Origin: Bin5 sp965207495
Lineage (GTDB): Bacteria > Chloroflexota > Anaerolineae > Caldilineales > Caldilineaceae
NCBI GenBank assembly: GCA_965207495.1
Contig: OZ242287.1
Coordinates: 1,116,001 to 1,180,000 of the forward strand
Direction of reading: 5' to 3'
Length of the DNA: 64,000 nucleotides
A model generated the notes under the pieces. It saw only the letters and a program-made list of their open reading frames with translations. It made no database searches and was not told the DNA's origin. Positions 1 to 8,691 of the stretch are shown piece by piece; within the stretch, counting starts at the first letter, position 1; each line of letters opens with the position of its first letter. The position numbers and the translations under genes were made by a program.

Positions 1-2
1 TC

Positions 3-245
3 GCAATACAACTTGCGGAAAAGGAAGTCCTTGACAAAGGCGAAGAAAAGGTCTTTGTGCAAATGGCAGGCTACCGAAACCGGTTGACCCATGTTTACCA
101 CGAGGTCAGCTCGGCAGAACTCTTTCGGGTCTGTGTCGAAGATTTGGGAGACTTGGCGTCTATACGCTCGGCCTTTCAACGTTGGATCCGGGACAACCCG
201 CACAGAATCGATAATCCCCTGACCGATGCCGATGGACAAGCCTGA
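3..245 (+). CDS. HepT-like HEPN ribonuclease toxin (5' end cut by window)
   Basis: The frame is open from the first bases of the window, so the N-terminus lies outside; 80 C-terminal residues are visible. They carry the HEPN RNase signature R-x4-H-x-Y as RNRLTHVY, followed by a helical tail, as in HepT/DUF86 toxins (about 110-140 aa when complete). In known HepT/MntA modules the toxin cleaves or inactivates RNA and is neutralised by a minimal nucleotidyltransferase antitoxin encoded next to it. The partner would lie upstream of the window and cannot be seen. The stop overlaps the next gene by 20 nt. The family call is firm; toxicity is inferred. Confidence 0.8.
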   Translation, partial: AIQLAEKEVLDKGEEKVFVQMAGYRNRLTHVYHEVSSAELFRVCVEDLGDLASIRSAFQRWIRDNPHRIDNPLTDADGQA

Positions 246-657
246 GTACGCCGCCTTTCCCCTCGACATCACCGTCCGTTTCGCCGAAACCGACCAGATG
301 GGCGTGGTCCACCACAGCGAGTATGCTGTCTGGTTCGAGGCCGGGCGCGTCGCCTGGATGGGGGCGGTCGGGATGCCCTATACCGAGATCGCCGGCGCCG
401 GCTACAACTTCGCCGTAACCGACCTGCAGTGCCGCTACCGCAACGCCATCCGCTTCGGCGACGCCGTCCAGGTCATCACGCGCTTGGAACTTCTGCGCAG
501 CCGGCAGGTCGAGTTCGCTTACGAAATCCGCAACCCGCACACAGGCGCCGTCTACGCCGACGGCCACACGCGCCACACCTGCGTCGACGACGACGGCCGC
601 ATGACGCGCCTGCCGGATTGGATTGCGCAACGGTTAACGGGAAACGTGGGGGGGTGA
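226..657 (+). CDS. Acyl-CoA thioesterase, YbgC/4-hydroxybenzoyl-CoA thioesterase family
   Basis: A 143-aa single hotdog-fold protein, the usual length for the YbgC/FcbC group. Near the N-terminus it has the active-site block RFAETDQMGVVHHSEYAVWF, in which Asp23 corresponds to the catalytic Asp of 4-hydroxybenzoyl-CoA thioesterase and the following HHSEYAVWFE is the usual helix start. It should hydrolyse an acyl-CoA thioester in the cytoplasm, but the substrate cannot be read from sequence. A second in-frame ATG at 232 is an equally possible start. It overlaps the toxin gene before it and runs toward scpB on the other strand. It has no Tol-Pal neighbours, so the enterobacterial YbgC role should not be assumed. 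Confidence 0.85.
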   Translation: MPMDKPEYAAFPLDITVRFAETDQMGVVHHSEYAVWFEAGRVAWMGAVGMPYTEIAGAGYNFAVTDLQCRYRNAIRFGDAVQVITRLELLRSRQVEFAYEIRNPHTGAVYADGHTRHTCVDDDGRMTRLPDWIAQRLTGNVGG

Positions 658-744
658 AGCGAATGGGGGAAAAGCCTGACTTTTCTGCAGCAGCGCCGTG
701 CAAACCGGTGGAATTTCCTTCTACTGGTTAGGTGGGAAACGTCT

Positions 745-1290
745 CTACCCCTGCGCCAACTCCGCAGAAATCGCCTCCCCATCGTTCTCCAAGGGCGGCA
801 ACTCCTCCAGGCTGGTCAGTCCGAAATGCTGCATGAACTGATCGGTAATGGCGTAACGGATTGGCCGGCCGGGCCCTTCTAAACGGTCAAACTCCTCCAC
901 CAGGCCCTGTTGCAGTAGCTTGCGCAGAACGCCGGCACAGTCTACGCCCCGCACCGCCTCCACCTGTGCCCGCGTCACCGGGTGTAGATAGGCGATGATG
1001 GCCAAAGTTTCGAGCGCCGGCGCGCTGAACTGAACACTCAAATCCAGATTGAGAAAATCCTCCACCACCTGCGACGCGGCCGGATTGGTGACAAGCAGAA
1101 CGCGGCCGTCGCGGCGCTGCAGGCGGAGCCCCCGATTCTCCTCCTCATACGCCTGCTGCAAAGCCTCCAGCGCTTTGGTCACCTCCTCTTCAGGGCAGCC
1201 CGACGCTTGGGCAAGCTGCGCAGGCGTAACCGGGTCCCCCGCCACGAACAGCAGGCTCTCCAGAATGGCACTCAACTTCACGCTTCCCAC
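745..1290 (-). CDS. scpB: Segregation and condensation protein B
   Basis: A 181-aa protein with two winged-helix domains, typical of ScpB, the kleisin-associated subunit of the SMC-ScpA-ScpB condensin that compacts and segregates the chromosome. Recognisable blocks are the N-terminal LESLLFVAGDPV and the central LETLAIIAYLHPVTRAQVEAVRGV followed by a second wing ending GRPIRYAITDQFMQHFGL. Translation starts at a GTG preceded by GAGG at about 4 nt. The start overlaps the end of the AmaP-like gene by 13 nt, suggesting coupled translation. scpA is not in the window. Confidence 0.93.
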   Translation of the reverse strand: MGSVKLSAILESLLFVAGDPVTPAQLAQASGCPEEEVTKALEALQQAYEEENRGLRLQRRDGRVLLVTNPAASQVVEDFLNLDLSVQFSAPALETLAIIAYLHPVTRAQVEAVRGVDCAGVLRKLLQQGLVEEFDRLEGPGRPIRYAITDQFMQHFGLTSLEELPPLENDGEAISAELAQG

Positions 1291-1898
1291 TCATCCTCAA
1301 AAGGCAGATGGCGCATGCGCACGTCCAACTTTCCGAGCCGCAAACCCATATTCTCTTCGATGATATCCCGCGTCGATTCCACCACCTCGTCCGTCTTCAT
1401 CGGCACGTCGATATCCGGCGCGGTCTCAACCTCCAGTTGAATGTCAACCGCATTGCCGCGGGATTTCACGTCCGGAAACACTGTAATCACATCGGCAAGC
1501 TGGTCCAGGTGCCAAGTCAGACGGCGTGCGATACTTTCTGTATCCAACTCCACCGAACTGCCTTTCACTGTCTTCATGCGCACCCCGCGCTGGCGATGCG
1601 GCCACAGCTCCAACCACAGCAGGCTGCCGAAAATGAGCACCGCGACGAAGCCCACCGCGACCTGGCCGATCAGGAAATTCATGCTGTTCGCCTGCTGCTG
1701 CACGCGCAGAAACGCCTGGGCCAGCGACAAACTCCCCACGAGCGCGCCAAATGTAATGTCAGGAAAAATCGTCGTATAGACAATGCCAGCCAGCAGAACC
1801 AGCCAAAGCACAACGACAACGATGCGGTTCAATACGTTGATCACGTCCGGTTTCGGGCCCGAATTACATGCACTGGTTTCCGGTTGTCCGTTAGTCAA
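1278..1898 (-). CDS. AmaP/Asp23-like membrane protein
   Basis: A 206-residue frame with two hydrophobic segments (about residues 24-44 and 80-102) followed by a soluble alpha/beta C-terminus. It resembles AmaP, the membrane anchor for Asp23 proteins: NVLNRIVVVVLWLVLL at the start of the first helix and the Asp23-like tail VVESTRDIIEENMGLRLGKLDVRM. The role is probably envelope stress or shape. The start is uncertain. The longest stop-free frame begins at a TTG at 1898 without a Shine-Dalgarno, and homologues usually begin close to the NVLNR block, so a GTG at 1844 is an alternative. Upstream, the same frame continues through a UGA to an ATG sitting 6 nt behind a TATAAT (see findings). Confidence 0.65.
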   Translation of the reverse strand: MTNGQPETSACNSGPKPDVINVLNRIVVVVLWLVLLAGIVYTTIFPDITFGALVGSLSLAQAFLRVQQQANSMNFLIGQVAVGFVAVLIFGSLLWLELWPHRQRGVRMKTVKGSSVELDTESIARRLTWHLDQLADVITVFPDVKSRGNAVDIQLEVETAPDIDVPMKTDEVVESTRDIIEENMGLRLGKLDVRMRHLPFEDEWEA

Positions 1899-1967
1899 GC
1901 CGTGGAGGACGGACGACTGGAAACATATCGTCGACTCTCATCGCTCCAATAAAATTTCCATTCTTCG

Positions 1968-1973
1968 ATTATA
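1968..1973 (-). promoter_or_regulatory. -10 element upstream of the AmaP-scpB unit
   Basis: A perfect TATAAT on the minus strand, 6 nt ahead of an ATG at 1961 that opens a seven-residue ORF (MEILLER, stop at 1938-1940). No good -35 hexamer is visible at 16-18 nt. If this box is used, the transcript would begin at or next to the ATG. It lies in the 108-nt space between the YfhO gene and the AmaP-like gene, so those two are probably separate transcripts. Confidence 0.4.
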
Positions 1974-2006
1974 CATTACAGCGTTAGACGCCGCGAAGCA
2001 GACGAT

Positions 2007-4925
2007 TCAGCGTTTCCTCCGCCACGCGCGGCTGTAAGTCAACGATGCCAGCGCCAACCACAATAGCCCGCCCGCCAGGCTGAGCCGCAAACCGGTTTGC
2101 CAGGTAGTCGGCATGTACCAGAATACGACCTCGCTCGCGCCGGCCGGCACCGGTACGCCGCGAAACAGAACGTTGGTCGCAACGACATCCACCGCCTCGC
2201 CGTTGACCGCGGCGCGCCAGCCGGGATAGTAAGCGTCCTTCAATACGAGAAAGCCCGGCCGTTCGGAAGAGACGCTGACGACAACCCGCTCTGGCGCATA
2301 CGAGGTGATCGACACCTCCCCTCCGGCTCCCGCTGAGCCGGCCTGGTCCGCAAGCCCCCAGTCCGCCGCCGCCTCGGCGCTGGTCTCGACGACCGCCGTC
2401 TGAGTGGAGCCTACCGTGGCGAGCTCTCGCAGCACTGTTACGGCCTCCTCGGGCGATGTCACGTGCTGCACCGTCTCGACCAGCTGCGCCCGTCCACTGC
2501 CCCCCAGCCGCGCGTAGATCTTGACGTCGCCGCTATGAACGCGCTGAAATCTGCCGCGGTCGCTGGGAAGCAGCGGCACGAACGTATTGGTACGCTCGTC
2601 AATGAGTGTAACCGCCTGCACCGCCAGCCCGGTGGAGGCAGAATTCTCCAGCAGCGCGATCTCCAGTTGGTCCGGACTGGCGGCGTCCGGCAGCGCAAAG
2701 CGGGCCAGATACGCCTGCTGGCCCGTCTCCTCACTACGGAAAACAACGGGAGCGTCACCGTAGTCTGCAGACGCCGATCGGCGTCCCACTGCTTCGAAGG
2801 CGTCTCCCTCACTGCCCCTGCGCAACCGGCCGATGGTGAGACGCTCACCACCAACCAGCGCCGTTACCTCCGCCAGCGGCAGACTGGCATCGCCAGCCTG
2901 GGAGCCGTCCGAGTCTGAAATTACAAAGCCGACGACAGCCGCCGCGGTTGCCTCAAATCTGTGCGGTATGTCAATCGTTAGTCGATCCCCGCCACCAGAT
3001 CCTTCACCGGCCGGATCACTCGCGCCACTGGCTTCAAGTTCTGCGCCAATCTGACGGTCGTAATAGACACCGTCAAACCACAAATCACGCACCTTGTCGG
3101 TAATTACAAAGCGGACGTCCATCAGTTCGAGAATGTCGCCTTGTGGAACTGCCTGCAACTGTTCCCGCACACGTCCGTCAGGCACCAGCTCGTCCGGCGG
3201 AATCAGCAGCGACAGAAAAGCATTGTAACGCTGCAGGGGAAGCACGCCTCCGTCGAATCCGTCCACGGTGGGGATGCGCCAAAGCAGCGACAGGTTCGGC
3301 GCCAGGATCTCCTGGGATTTGAGCGCGATGACGAATTCCCTGAAGGCGGCCTCGCTGAGCTGCGGACGCGCGCCGCCGCGCAGGATGCGCCGCCAGTCGG
3401 GCATGTCTCCCGGGTCAAACGTGATATCGCTGATGCTCAGCAGCCGCCCCGCGGCCGCCGGGTGAAGCGCTCGCCGAGGCTCCGTCAGCAGGTGGGCAGA
3501 CGCGGTCCGCACGTCGTAGACGGCCTGGGGCGCGGTCGGCTCTGTGTGCGGCAGCGCCCGCGCGGCCAGGAGCAAATCGAGCGTCAGGACCGCAAGCAGC
3601 GCCGCGCCGGCGGCGTGAGACAAGCGCAGGTGGGAGACCGCCTTGCTGCCGTCTGCGTCTCTCAACCTGCGCCAAAGCCACTCAGTCCCGACGCCTGCCA
3701 GCACAGCCATCCCCAGCGTATAGAGCATCATCCAGCGGGCCGGCGTGCGGAAGAGATCATAGCCGGGGATCACATGATAGAAGAGAAACGAAAACGGGTT
3801 CCATCGTCCTAACGCCAGGAACAGGCCCAGACCGGCGAAAAAGATCCCGCATTGTGCGGCCAAGGGCCAGTGACCCACTGTCCATGGCATTCTCCCGGCC
3901 GCCTCCCGCAAACTGCTGACCACCGCGACCAGCGCCAGCAGCAGCCCCATCGCGCCCACATAGGCGACAAACTCCGTGTACCCGAGCGTAGCAAAAATAA
4001 CGCTCAGATCGCGCAGGCCGTAAGAGGGCAGCAGCGTCCAATGGAGCAGGAGCGGCCGCAAACTGAAGCTGGTCACATCCACGTAACTGAGGCCGCCGCT
4101 CCGCAACCCCAGCTGGCTCAATTCCAGTGTAGGCAACAGTTGGGCGGCGGCGAGCAGAACACCCAGCAGCACCCCCAGGAAATAGGTGAGGAAAGAGGCG
4201 GCGAGGTGATGAATACCGCGCCGATACGAATGCAGGCTCGTCGCCAGCAGCCATGCACCCACACCGAACAGGTTGATATAAGTCGTCTGTGTGTGCCCGG
4301 CCAGCAGTGTGAGCGCCGCAAAAATGGCAAGAGGCAGGAGCAAGACCGCGTACTTCAAATAGTAGGATGCAAAAACCGAAGAGCCAGGGGTCTTCTCTCG
4401 CTCCTCACTCCTCTTTACTCTTTCCGTGTACGCCCACCGCCCTTCCAATGCCCACAGGAGCCAGGGCAGCCAGGCTGCCCCGTTCATCTGATTGATATGC
4501 CCCAACAGTCCGCTGTAAAATCCGCTCCCCGCCAGCACCAGTCCGGTACCGACCGCGGCCAGCCACCCCGTACCCCAGCGCCGCATCAGCGCGTAACCGC
4601 CCAGTGCCAGGATCCAGGCATGGATGGCGCCGCTCCAGTAGAGCTGCCGCGTCACCGGCAGCCAGTTCAGCGGCCAGTGTAAAGGATATAGCGCCGCGGC
4701 CTGCGGATTGGCAAGGAAGGGCGCACCCATGAAGATGTACGGGTTCCAGAAAGGAATCCGGCCCGCGCGCAGCGAAGCGGCTGCATAGTCGCGGTAAGGA
4801 TAAAAGTAGTGGAGAATGTCGCCGCTGGCCAGAACCCGATCCGTAAACAGGAGGCGGTAGAAGAGCAGCAGGACGAAGAGAGCCAGGACTGAAGCGGCCG
4901 AAAAGGGGGGTAAGAAGCGGCGCAT
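2007..4925 (-). CDS. YfhO-like multispanning membrane protein (putative glycosyltransferase family)
   Basis: A large integral membrane protein of about 972 aa. The first half contains roughly a dozen hydrophobic segments, with an arrangement like the polyprenol-phosphate-sugar glycosyltransferases (GT-C fold). The second half is mainly a soluble extracytoplasmic domain, ending in the VSVSSERPGFLVLKDAYYPGW block and a final helix typical of the YfhO family. In Bacillus, YfhO decorates lipoteichoic acid, with a GT2 enzyme charging the lipid sugar donor. Here a GT2 gene lies immediately upstream on the same strand, matching that pairing. I take the ATG at 4925 (MRRFLPPFSAAS) as start; an in-frame TTG at 4964 would add 13 residues. 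The acceptor polymer is unknown. Confidence 0.8.
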   Translation of the reverse strand: MRRFLPPFSAASVLALFVLLLFYRLLFTDRVLASGDILHYFYPYRDYAAASLRAGRIPFWNPYIFMGAPFLANPQAAALYPLHWPLNWLPVTRQLYWSGAIHAWILALGGYALMRRWGTGWLAAVGTGLVLAGSGFYSGLLGHINQMNGAAWLPWLLWALEGRWAYTERVKRSEEREKTPGSSVFASYYLKYAVLLLPLAIFAALTLLAGHTQTTYINLFGVGAWLLATSLHSYRRGIHHLAASFLTYFLGVLLGVLLAAAQLLPTLELSQLGLRSGGLSYVDVTSFSLRPLLLHWTLLPSYGLRDLSVIFATLGYTEFVAYVGAMGLLLALVAVVSSLREAAGRMPWTVGHWPLAAQCGIFFAGLGLFLALGRWNPFSFLFYHVIPGYDLFRTPARWMMLYTLGMAVLAGVGTEWLWRRLRDADGSKAVSHLRLSHAAGAALLAVLTLDLLLAARALPHTEPTAPQAVYDVRTASAHLLTEPRRALHPAAAGRLLSISDITFDPGDMPDWRRILRGGARPQLSEAAFREFVIALKSQEILAPNLSLLWRIPTVDGFDGGVLPLQRYNAFLSLLIPPDELVPDGRVREQLQAVPQGDILELMDVRFVITDKVRDLWFDGVYYDRQIGAELEASGASDPAGEGSGGGDRLTIDIPHRFEATAAAVVGFVISDSDGSQAGDASLPLAEVTALVGGERLTIGRLRRGSEGDAFEAVGRRSASADYGDAPVVFRSEETGQQAYLARFALPDAASPDQLEIALLENSASTGLAVQAVTLIDERTNTFVPLLPSDRGRFQRVHSGDVKIYARLGGSGRAQLVETVQHVTSPEEAVTVLRELATVGSTQTAVVETSAEAAADWGLADQAGSAGAGGEVSITSYAPERVVVSVSSERPGFLVLKDAYYPGWRAAVNGEAVDVVATNVLFRGVPVPAGASEVVFWYMPTTWQTGLRLSLAGGLLWLALASLTYSRAWRRKR

Positions 4926-4978
4926 CCTGCTACAGCGGCTACTGTTCAGAAACACCGCAAACAAATGTCCACCGGTCC

Positions 4979-5749
4979 CTAGTCCCTGAAACGGTACTTG
5001 ATCAGCGTAGCAATGGCCGTAAACCCGTCCCGCCAGGTAAGTTTCTTGCCTTCGTGGAACTGGCGCCCGTTATAGCTGATTGGCGTTTCAAAAATTGGGT
5101 AGTTGCGTTTGAGGATTTTGGCCGTCAGTTCGGCTTCGATTTCGAACCTCTGGCTGTGGAGGGTCATCCCTTCGATTACGCCCCGCCGAAAGCACTTGTA
5201 GCAGGTCTCCATATCGGTCAGAACCGTGCCGTAGAGCAGATTGGTAAACCAGGTGACGCCTTTGTTACCAAGTGTGTGTGCAAGGCTCATGGCCGCACGC
5301 GGGCCGCCGAGAAAGCGGCTGCCATAGACGACGTCGGTGCGCCCTTCCAAAATTGGGGCTAGGAGTTTGACATAGTCGCCAGGATTGTATTCAAGGTCGG
5401 CGTCTTGCACGACGAAAATGGCGCCGGTCGCCGCCTCAAAACCCGTGCGCAACGCCGCGCCCTTGCCCCCGTTGCGTTCATGAAAGATGATGCGCAGATC
5501 ATTCGGCTCTTCCGCCTGCAACCGGGCCAGAATGTCCCGCGTGCCGTCGGTAGAGCCGTCGTCAACGATGATAATCTCCTTTTCCAGTTGGACGGGACTG
5601 CCTTCCGGAGCCGTTGCTCTATCCGCGGTGACAGACAGGGGGACCGCGCGCACGCGGCGAATAATCTCCTCCAGTGTGCCGATTTCGTTGTAGACCGGCA
5701 TGATGATCGAAAGTCGCGTCTCAGGCGACGCGCCATCTGGAAAATTCAT
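4979..5749 (-). CDS. Family 2 glycosyltransferase, polyprenyl-phosphate sugar synthase type
   Basis: A 256-aa GT-A enzyme of the DPM1/polyprenyl-phosphate glycosyltransferase group. Motifs in order: IIMPVYNEIGTLEEIIRRV at the N-terminus, IIIVDDGSTDGTRDIL, NGGKGAALRTGF, the metal-binding VVQDADLEYNPGDY, and VYGSRFLG. The protein is soluble, lacking the two C-terminal helices of GtrB/DpgS forms. It probably transfers a sugar from a nucleotide donor to a lipid phosphate at the inner face of the membrane. Its stop is about 50 nt before the start of the YfhO-like gene, which probably uses the lipid-linked sugar outside. The specific sugar cannot be told. Confidence 0.9.
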   Translation of the reverse strand: MNFPDGASPETRLSIIMPVYNEIGTLEEIIRRVRAVPLSVTADRATAPEGSPVQLEKEIIIVDDGSTDGTRDILARLQAEEPNDLRIIFHERNGGKGAALRTGFEAATGAIFVVQDADLEYNPGDYVKLLAPILEGRTDVVYGSRFLGGPRAAMSLAHTLGNKGVTWFTNLLYGTVLTDMETCYKCFRRGVIEGMTLHSQRFEIEAELTAKILKRNYPIFETPISYNGRQFHEGKKLTWRDGFTAIATLIKYRFRD

Positions 5750-5809
5750 ATTTCTGCAGTCGTTTGTGATCGATCACACCAGCGCGCAGAGCAGGTCACG
5801 GCCGTCTGG

Positions 5810-6391
5810 CTATTCACCGGCCTGATGGGCAAGAATGATCGCTTCGGCCACAGCCTTCATCGGCTTGCGGTTGTTCATGCTCATCTTCTGAATGCGCCGG
5901 AAAGCTTCGGCTTCATTCATATTCTGTAGCTGCATCAGTATGCCCTTTGCGCGCTCAACCGCCTTTCTCGTTTCGAGCGTCTCCTTCAGGTCATCGATCT
6001 CATTTTCTAACGTTCGAAACTCGCCGAAACGCGCCAAGGCCACCTCGATCGCAGGCGTCAGATCGCTTTCTCGGAACGGTTTGACCAGATAACTGACAAC
6101 GCCGGCCTCCTTGGCGCGATGCACCAGCTCCTGCTGGCTGTATGCACTCAACAGCAGCACCGGGGCCAGGCGCTCCTCCGTCAGAACGCGCGCAGCCTCA
6201 ATGCCATCCACGTCCGGCATTTTGATGTCCATGATCACGATGTCCGGGCGAAGTTCCCAACTGAGGTTGATGGCGCTCTGGCCGTCGCCTGCTTCACCCA
6301 CGACCAGGTAACCCAGGTTGGTGAGCATCTCCCGCAGATCCATCCGAATGAGGGATTCATCATCGGCAATTATTATGCGCGTACGCTCCAC
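5810..6391 (-). CDS. ANTAR-domain response regulator (PdtaR/AmiR-NasT type)
   Basis: A 193-aa two-domain regulator. Residues 1-120 are a CheY-like receiver with acidic pair Asp10/Asp11, phosphoacceptor Asp55 in DIVIMDIKMPD and Lys104 in LVKPF. Residues about 125-185 form an ANTAR RNA-binding domain (AVERAKGILMQLQNMNEAEA followed by FRRIQKMSMNNRKPMKAVAE). ANTAR proteins bind paired hairpins in nascent RNA and block termination. Translation starts at a GTG preceded by AAGGGA. The gene follows its probable kinase by 128 nt and is followed 60 nt later by the GT2/YfhO genes, so it may respond with, or act on, envelope-glycosylation transcripts. I did not identify a target hairpin pair. Confidence 0.92.
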   Translation of the reverse strand: MERTRIIIADDESLIRMDLREMLTNLGYLVVGEAGDGQSAINLSWELRPDIVIMDIKMPDVDGIEAARVLTEERLAPVLLLSAYSQQELVHRAKEAGVVSYLVKPFRESDLTPAIEVALARFGEFRTLENEIDDLKETLETRKAVERAKGILMQLQNMNEAEAFRRIQKMSMNNRKPMKAVAEAIILAHQAGE

Positions 6392-6519
6392 AGTCTATCC
6401 CTTTCCCGGTCGCCAAATGCAAAGGATTCGGAGTCGGCGGCTGGCGATAATGCCGGCGGCTAGAGATCCGTATTCGTTGGTTGCTGGCACTTCTGCTCTC
6501 TTCTCACTGGCCGTTTCAG

Positions 6520-8157
6520 CTACGTTACGACAGATTCTATGTTGATCGAACGTTTTGGAAAAGTAACAATTGCCCGCGTGCCGCTGTTCGTGCCTCCGGC
6601 AGCGCCATTTTCGTCGCCGGTCATCTGTTTAAACAGCAGACTACCCTTCAAATCATCAGTGACAAGCGTATGGACAATCTGCAACCCTAAACTGGGGCTC
6701 ACTTCCGGGTCGAAATCGGAAGGCAGTCCAAGCCCGTTGTCCAGCAAAGTAATGCGTACCTCATCCCCCAGGTCTTCGAGCACAATGCGAATTTCACCCC
6801 TGTGACGATCCCGCAAACCATGTTCCAACGCGTTCATTAGCAGTTCGTTGACAACCAGCGCAGAGGCAGTGGCCTGGCTGGGTGGCAAGCGAATATTTGG
6901 CCCCTCCATTGCAATTTCTATGTTTTGTCCAGGGTTGACCGCAACCTGTTGGGCCTGTCCAAGGATGCGCTGGCAGACGTCGCGGATGTTGATCGGCCGG
7001 TGGTCATCCTGGCTAAGGTACTCGTGAATCACCGACATGCTCAGGATGCGGTTGACCGCGTCGGTCAGTTGTTGTTTGCCTTCCAAGCCCTGGAATCGCC
7101 TGCTCTGAATACGCAGGATAGCGGCAATTGTTTGTAGATTGTTCTTTACCCGGTGATGCACTTCCTGGATCATCGCCGATTTGACCTTGAGTTCGCGCTC
7201 GCGCTGAACCGTTTCCGTGGCATTGTGCACCAACACCAATACGCCATCGACCTGCGGCGTGCCCTCCGTCGGTATCGGTTTCGTCCAAGGCAGTTGGTAT
7301 CGCAACCTTCGTCGTATCAAATACAGGGCGCCGCGCGGCGCGCGCAGTGGGACCGCAGTACGTACCCAGACGCGACCGTCTTCGCTCTCGTGGCGCGTCT
7401 GCACACAACAGTTGGCCTGCATCGCCTGACCCACGATCTCTTCGTCCGGGTCCTCCAGTTCAGAGACCGACGCGCCCCGCATGTCCGCCACAAGACCGAT
7501 TGAGCGAAACAGATTCATGGCGATGCCACTCATGTAGCTGATGCAAAAATGCTCATCTACCATGTAGACACCGTCCAGGCTGCCAAACCCGCCCGAAATT
7601 CCAGCCGTCTCGATCTCGCCCTGCACCGCCATCCTTTGCAGCCAGCGTACGGCATGGCGAAAAGGCCGATCGCGGCGCCGGTGCCGCTCGTACTCAATTA
7701 GATTTGTTTCGATCAGCAAAGCGGCAATCGCTTGGTTGACAGCGTTGTGAACGGTGTACGCCTGCTGGATTACCGGGGCGCCGCTGCTCGTACGTTCGGG
7801 GGGAATTCTGCTCTCTGCCATCCTGTCTATGCGGTCTTCCATCAGGGCTCGATGAACCGTTGGCTGGGCCGTGAATGTGTAGGTTCGCCCGGTCATGTCA
7901 TCCCGATAGATGGAGGAGAGCGATTGGGGCGCTGCGTGACGGGCTACCAGAATCTGCCCAACAGGGACGCGTTGCATTGCCGGTGACCTGATGAACTCAT
8001 TGTGTGTGGGGGGATCTTCCTGGGGATCCATCAGACAGCAAAGCATTACGTCCGAACGGCTGACGTCGGCCGTAATGGCTAAACCGGCTTCGATCCGATA
8101 CAGCAACGCGATATCGCGCTCGGTCAATGAGGAACAAGAGTTGACCTGGCTATCCAT
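6520..8157 (-). CDS. PdtaS-like sensor histidine kinase
   Basis: A 545-aa soluble kinase. The N-terminal 140 residues match the GAF-like sensor domain of PdtaS-type kinases, the middle (about 190-300) is PAS-like, and the C-terminus is a HisKA_2/HATPase module. The phosphoacceptor His lies at about residue 331 in QEVHHRVKNNLQTIAAILRI. The ATP-binding N and G boxes are NELLMNALEHGL and LLDNGLGLPSDFD. No membrane helix is seen, so it senses a cytoplasmic signal. It is encoded directly before the ANTAR regulator, matching the kinase/ANTAR pairing known for PdtaS-PdtaR. The ligand is unknown. Confidence 0.9.
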   Translation of the reverse strand: MDSQVNSCSSLTERDIALLYRIEAGLAITADVSRSDVMLCCLMDPQEDPPTHNEFIRSPAMQRVPVGQILVARHAAPQSLSSIYRDDMTGRTYTFTAQPTVHRALMEDRIDRMAESRIPPERTSSGAPVIQQAYTVHNAVNQAIAALLIETNLIEYERHRRRDRPFRHAVRWLQRMAVQGEIETAGISGGFGSLDGVYMVDEHFCISYMSGIAMNLFRSIGLVADMRGASVSELEDPDEEIVGQAMQANCCVQTRHESEDGRVWVRTAVPLRAPRGALYLIRRRLRYQLPWTKPIPTEGTPQVDGVLVLVHNATETVQRERELKVKSAMIQEVHHRVKNNLQTIAAILRIQSRRFQGLEGKQQLTDAVNRILSMSVIHEYLSQDDHRPINIRDVCQRILGQAQQVAVNPGQNIEIAMEGPNIRLPPSQATASALVVNELLMNALEHGLRDRHRGEIRIVLEDLGDEVRITLLDNGLGLPSDFDPEVSPSLGLQIVHTLVTDDLKGSLLFKQMTGDENGAAGGTNSGTRAIVTFPKRSINIESVVT

Positions 8158-8356
8158 ATCTGTATGTGGGCTTCTCTGTGCCCTTCAAAACGGCGTCTCT
8201 GCCGTTTTCGTCCTCAAGAATCGCTGTTGGACTAAAAATGCCGTCGCAGAAATAACCTGTTCCCGACGGCAAGTTTCAAGTCATACATCAATTGGCAGGT
8301 CAGTCGGACCACCGGGGGCGGGTGATAATGTGACGGCTCGACCATACTGCGTACTA

Positions 8357-8431
<75 letters not shown>

Positions 8432-8691
8432 AAAGTGTACAAAAGTATAACGCATGTTGAAATCAAAGAGCAAATCGGGCTGACAGCAGTTGGGCGAAGT
8501 CGCAGCTACTTCTGTGCTCCTGGCCCCTTACTATCCAATCAGACCAATCCTCTCGGCCATTTCCTTTACGAAAGTCGTCTTGCTCCGAATGCAACAAAAG
8601 CAAGCGAACGACGAACTTAATCGCCGATTTTCGGGCGCAATTCAGGCTTCTCTTTGGGGCCGCCTTCCCCTGTTCCCCCAACCCCCCAGCC

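Noticed and set aside
1906..1940. SECIS after the UGA upstream of the AmaP-like gene
   Set aside because: Only a 5-bp GACGA/TCGTC stem with a long loop starting 6 nt after the UGA is available, and the surrounding residues match no known selenoprotein.
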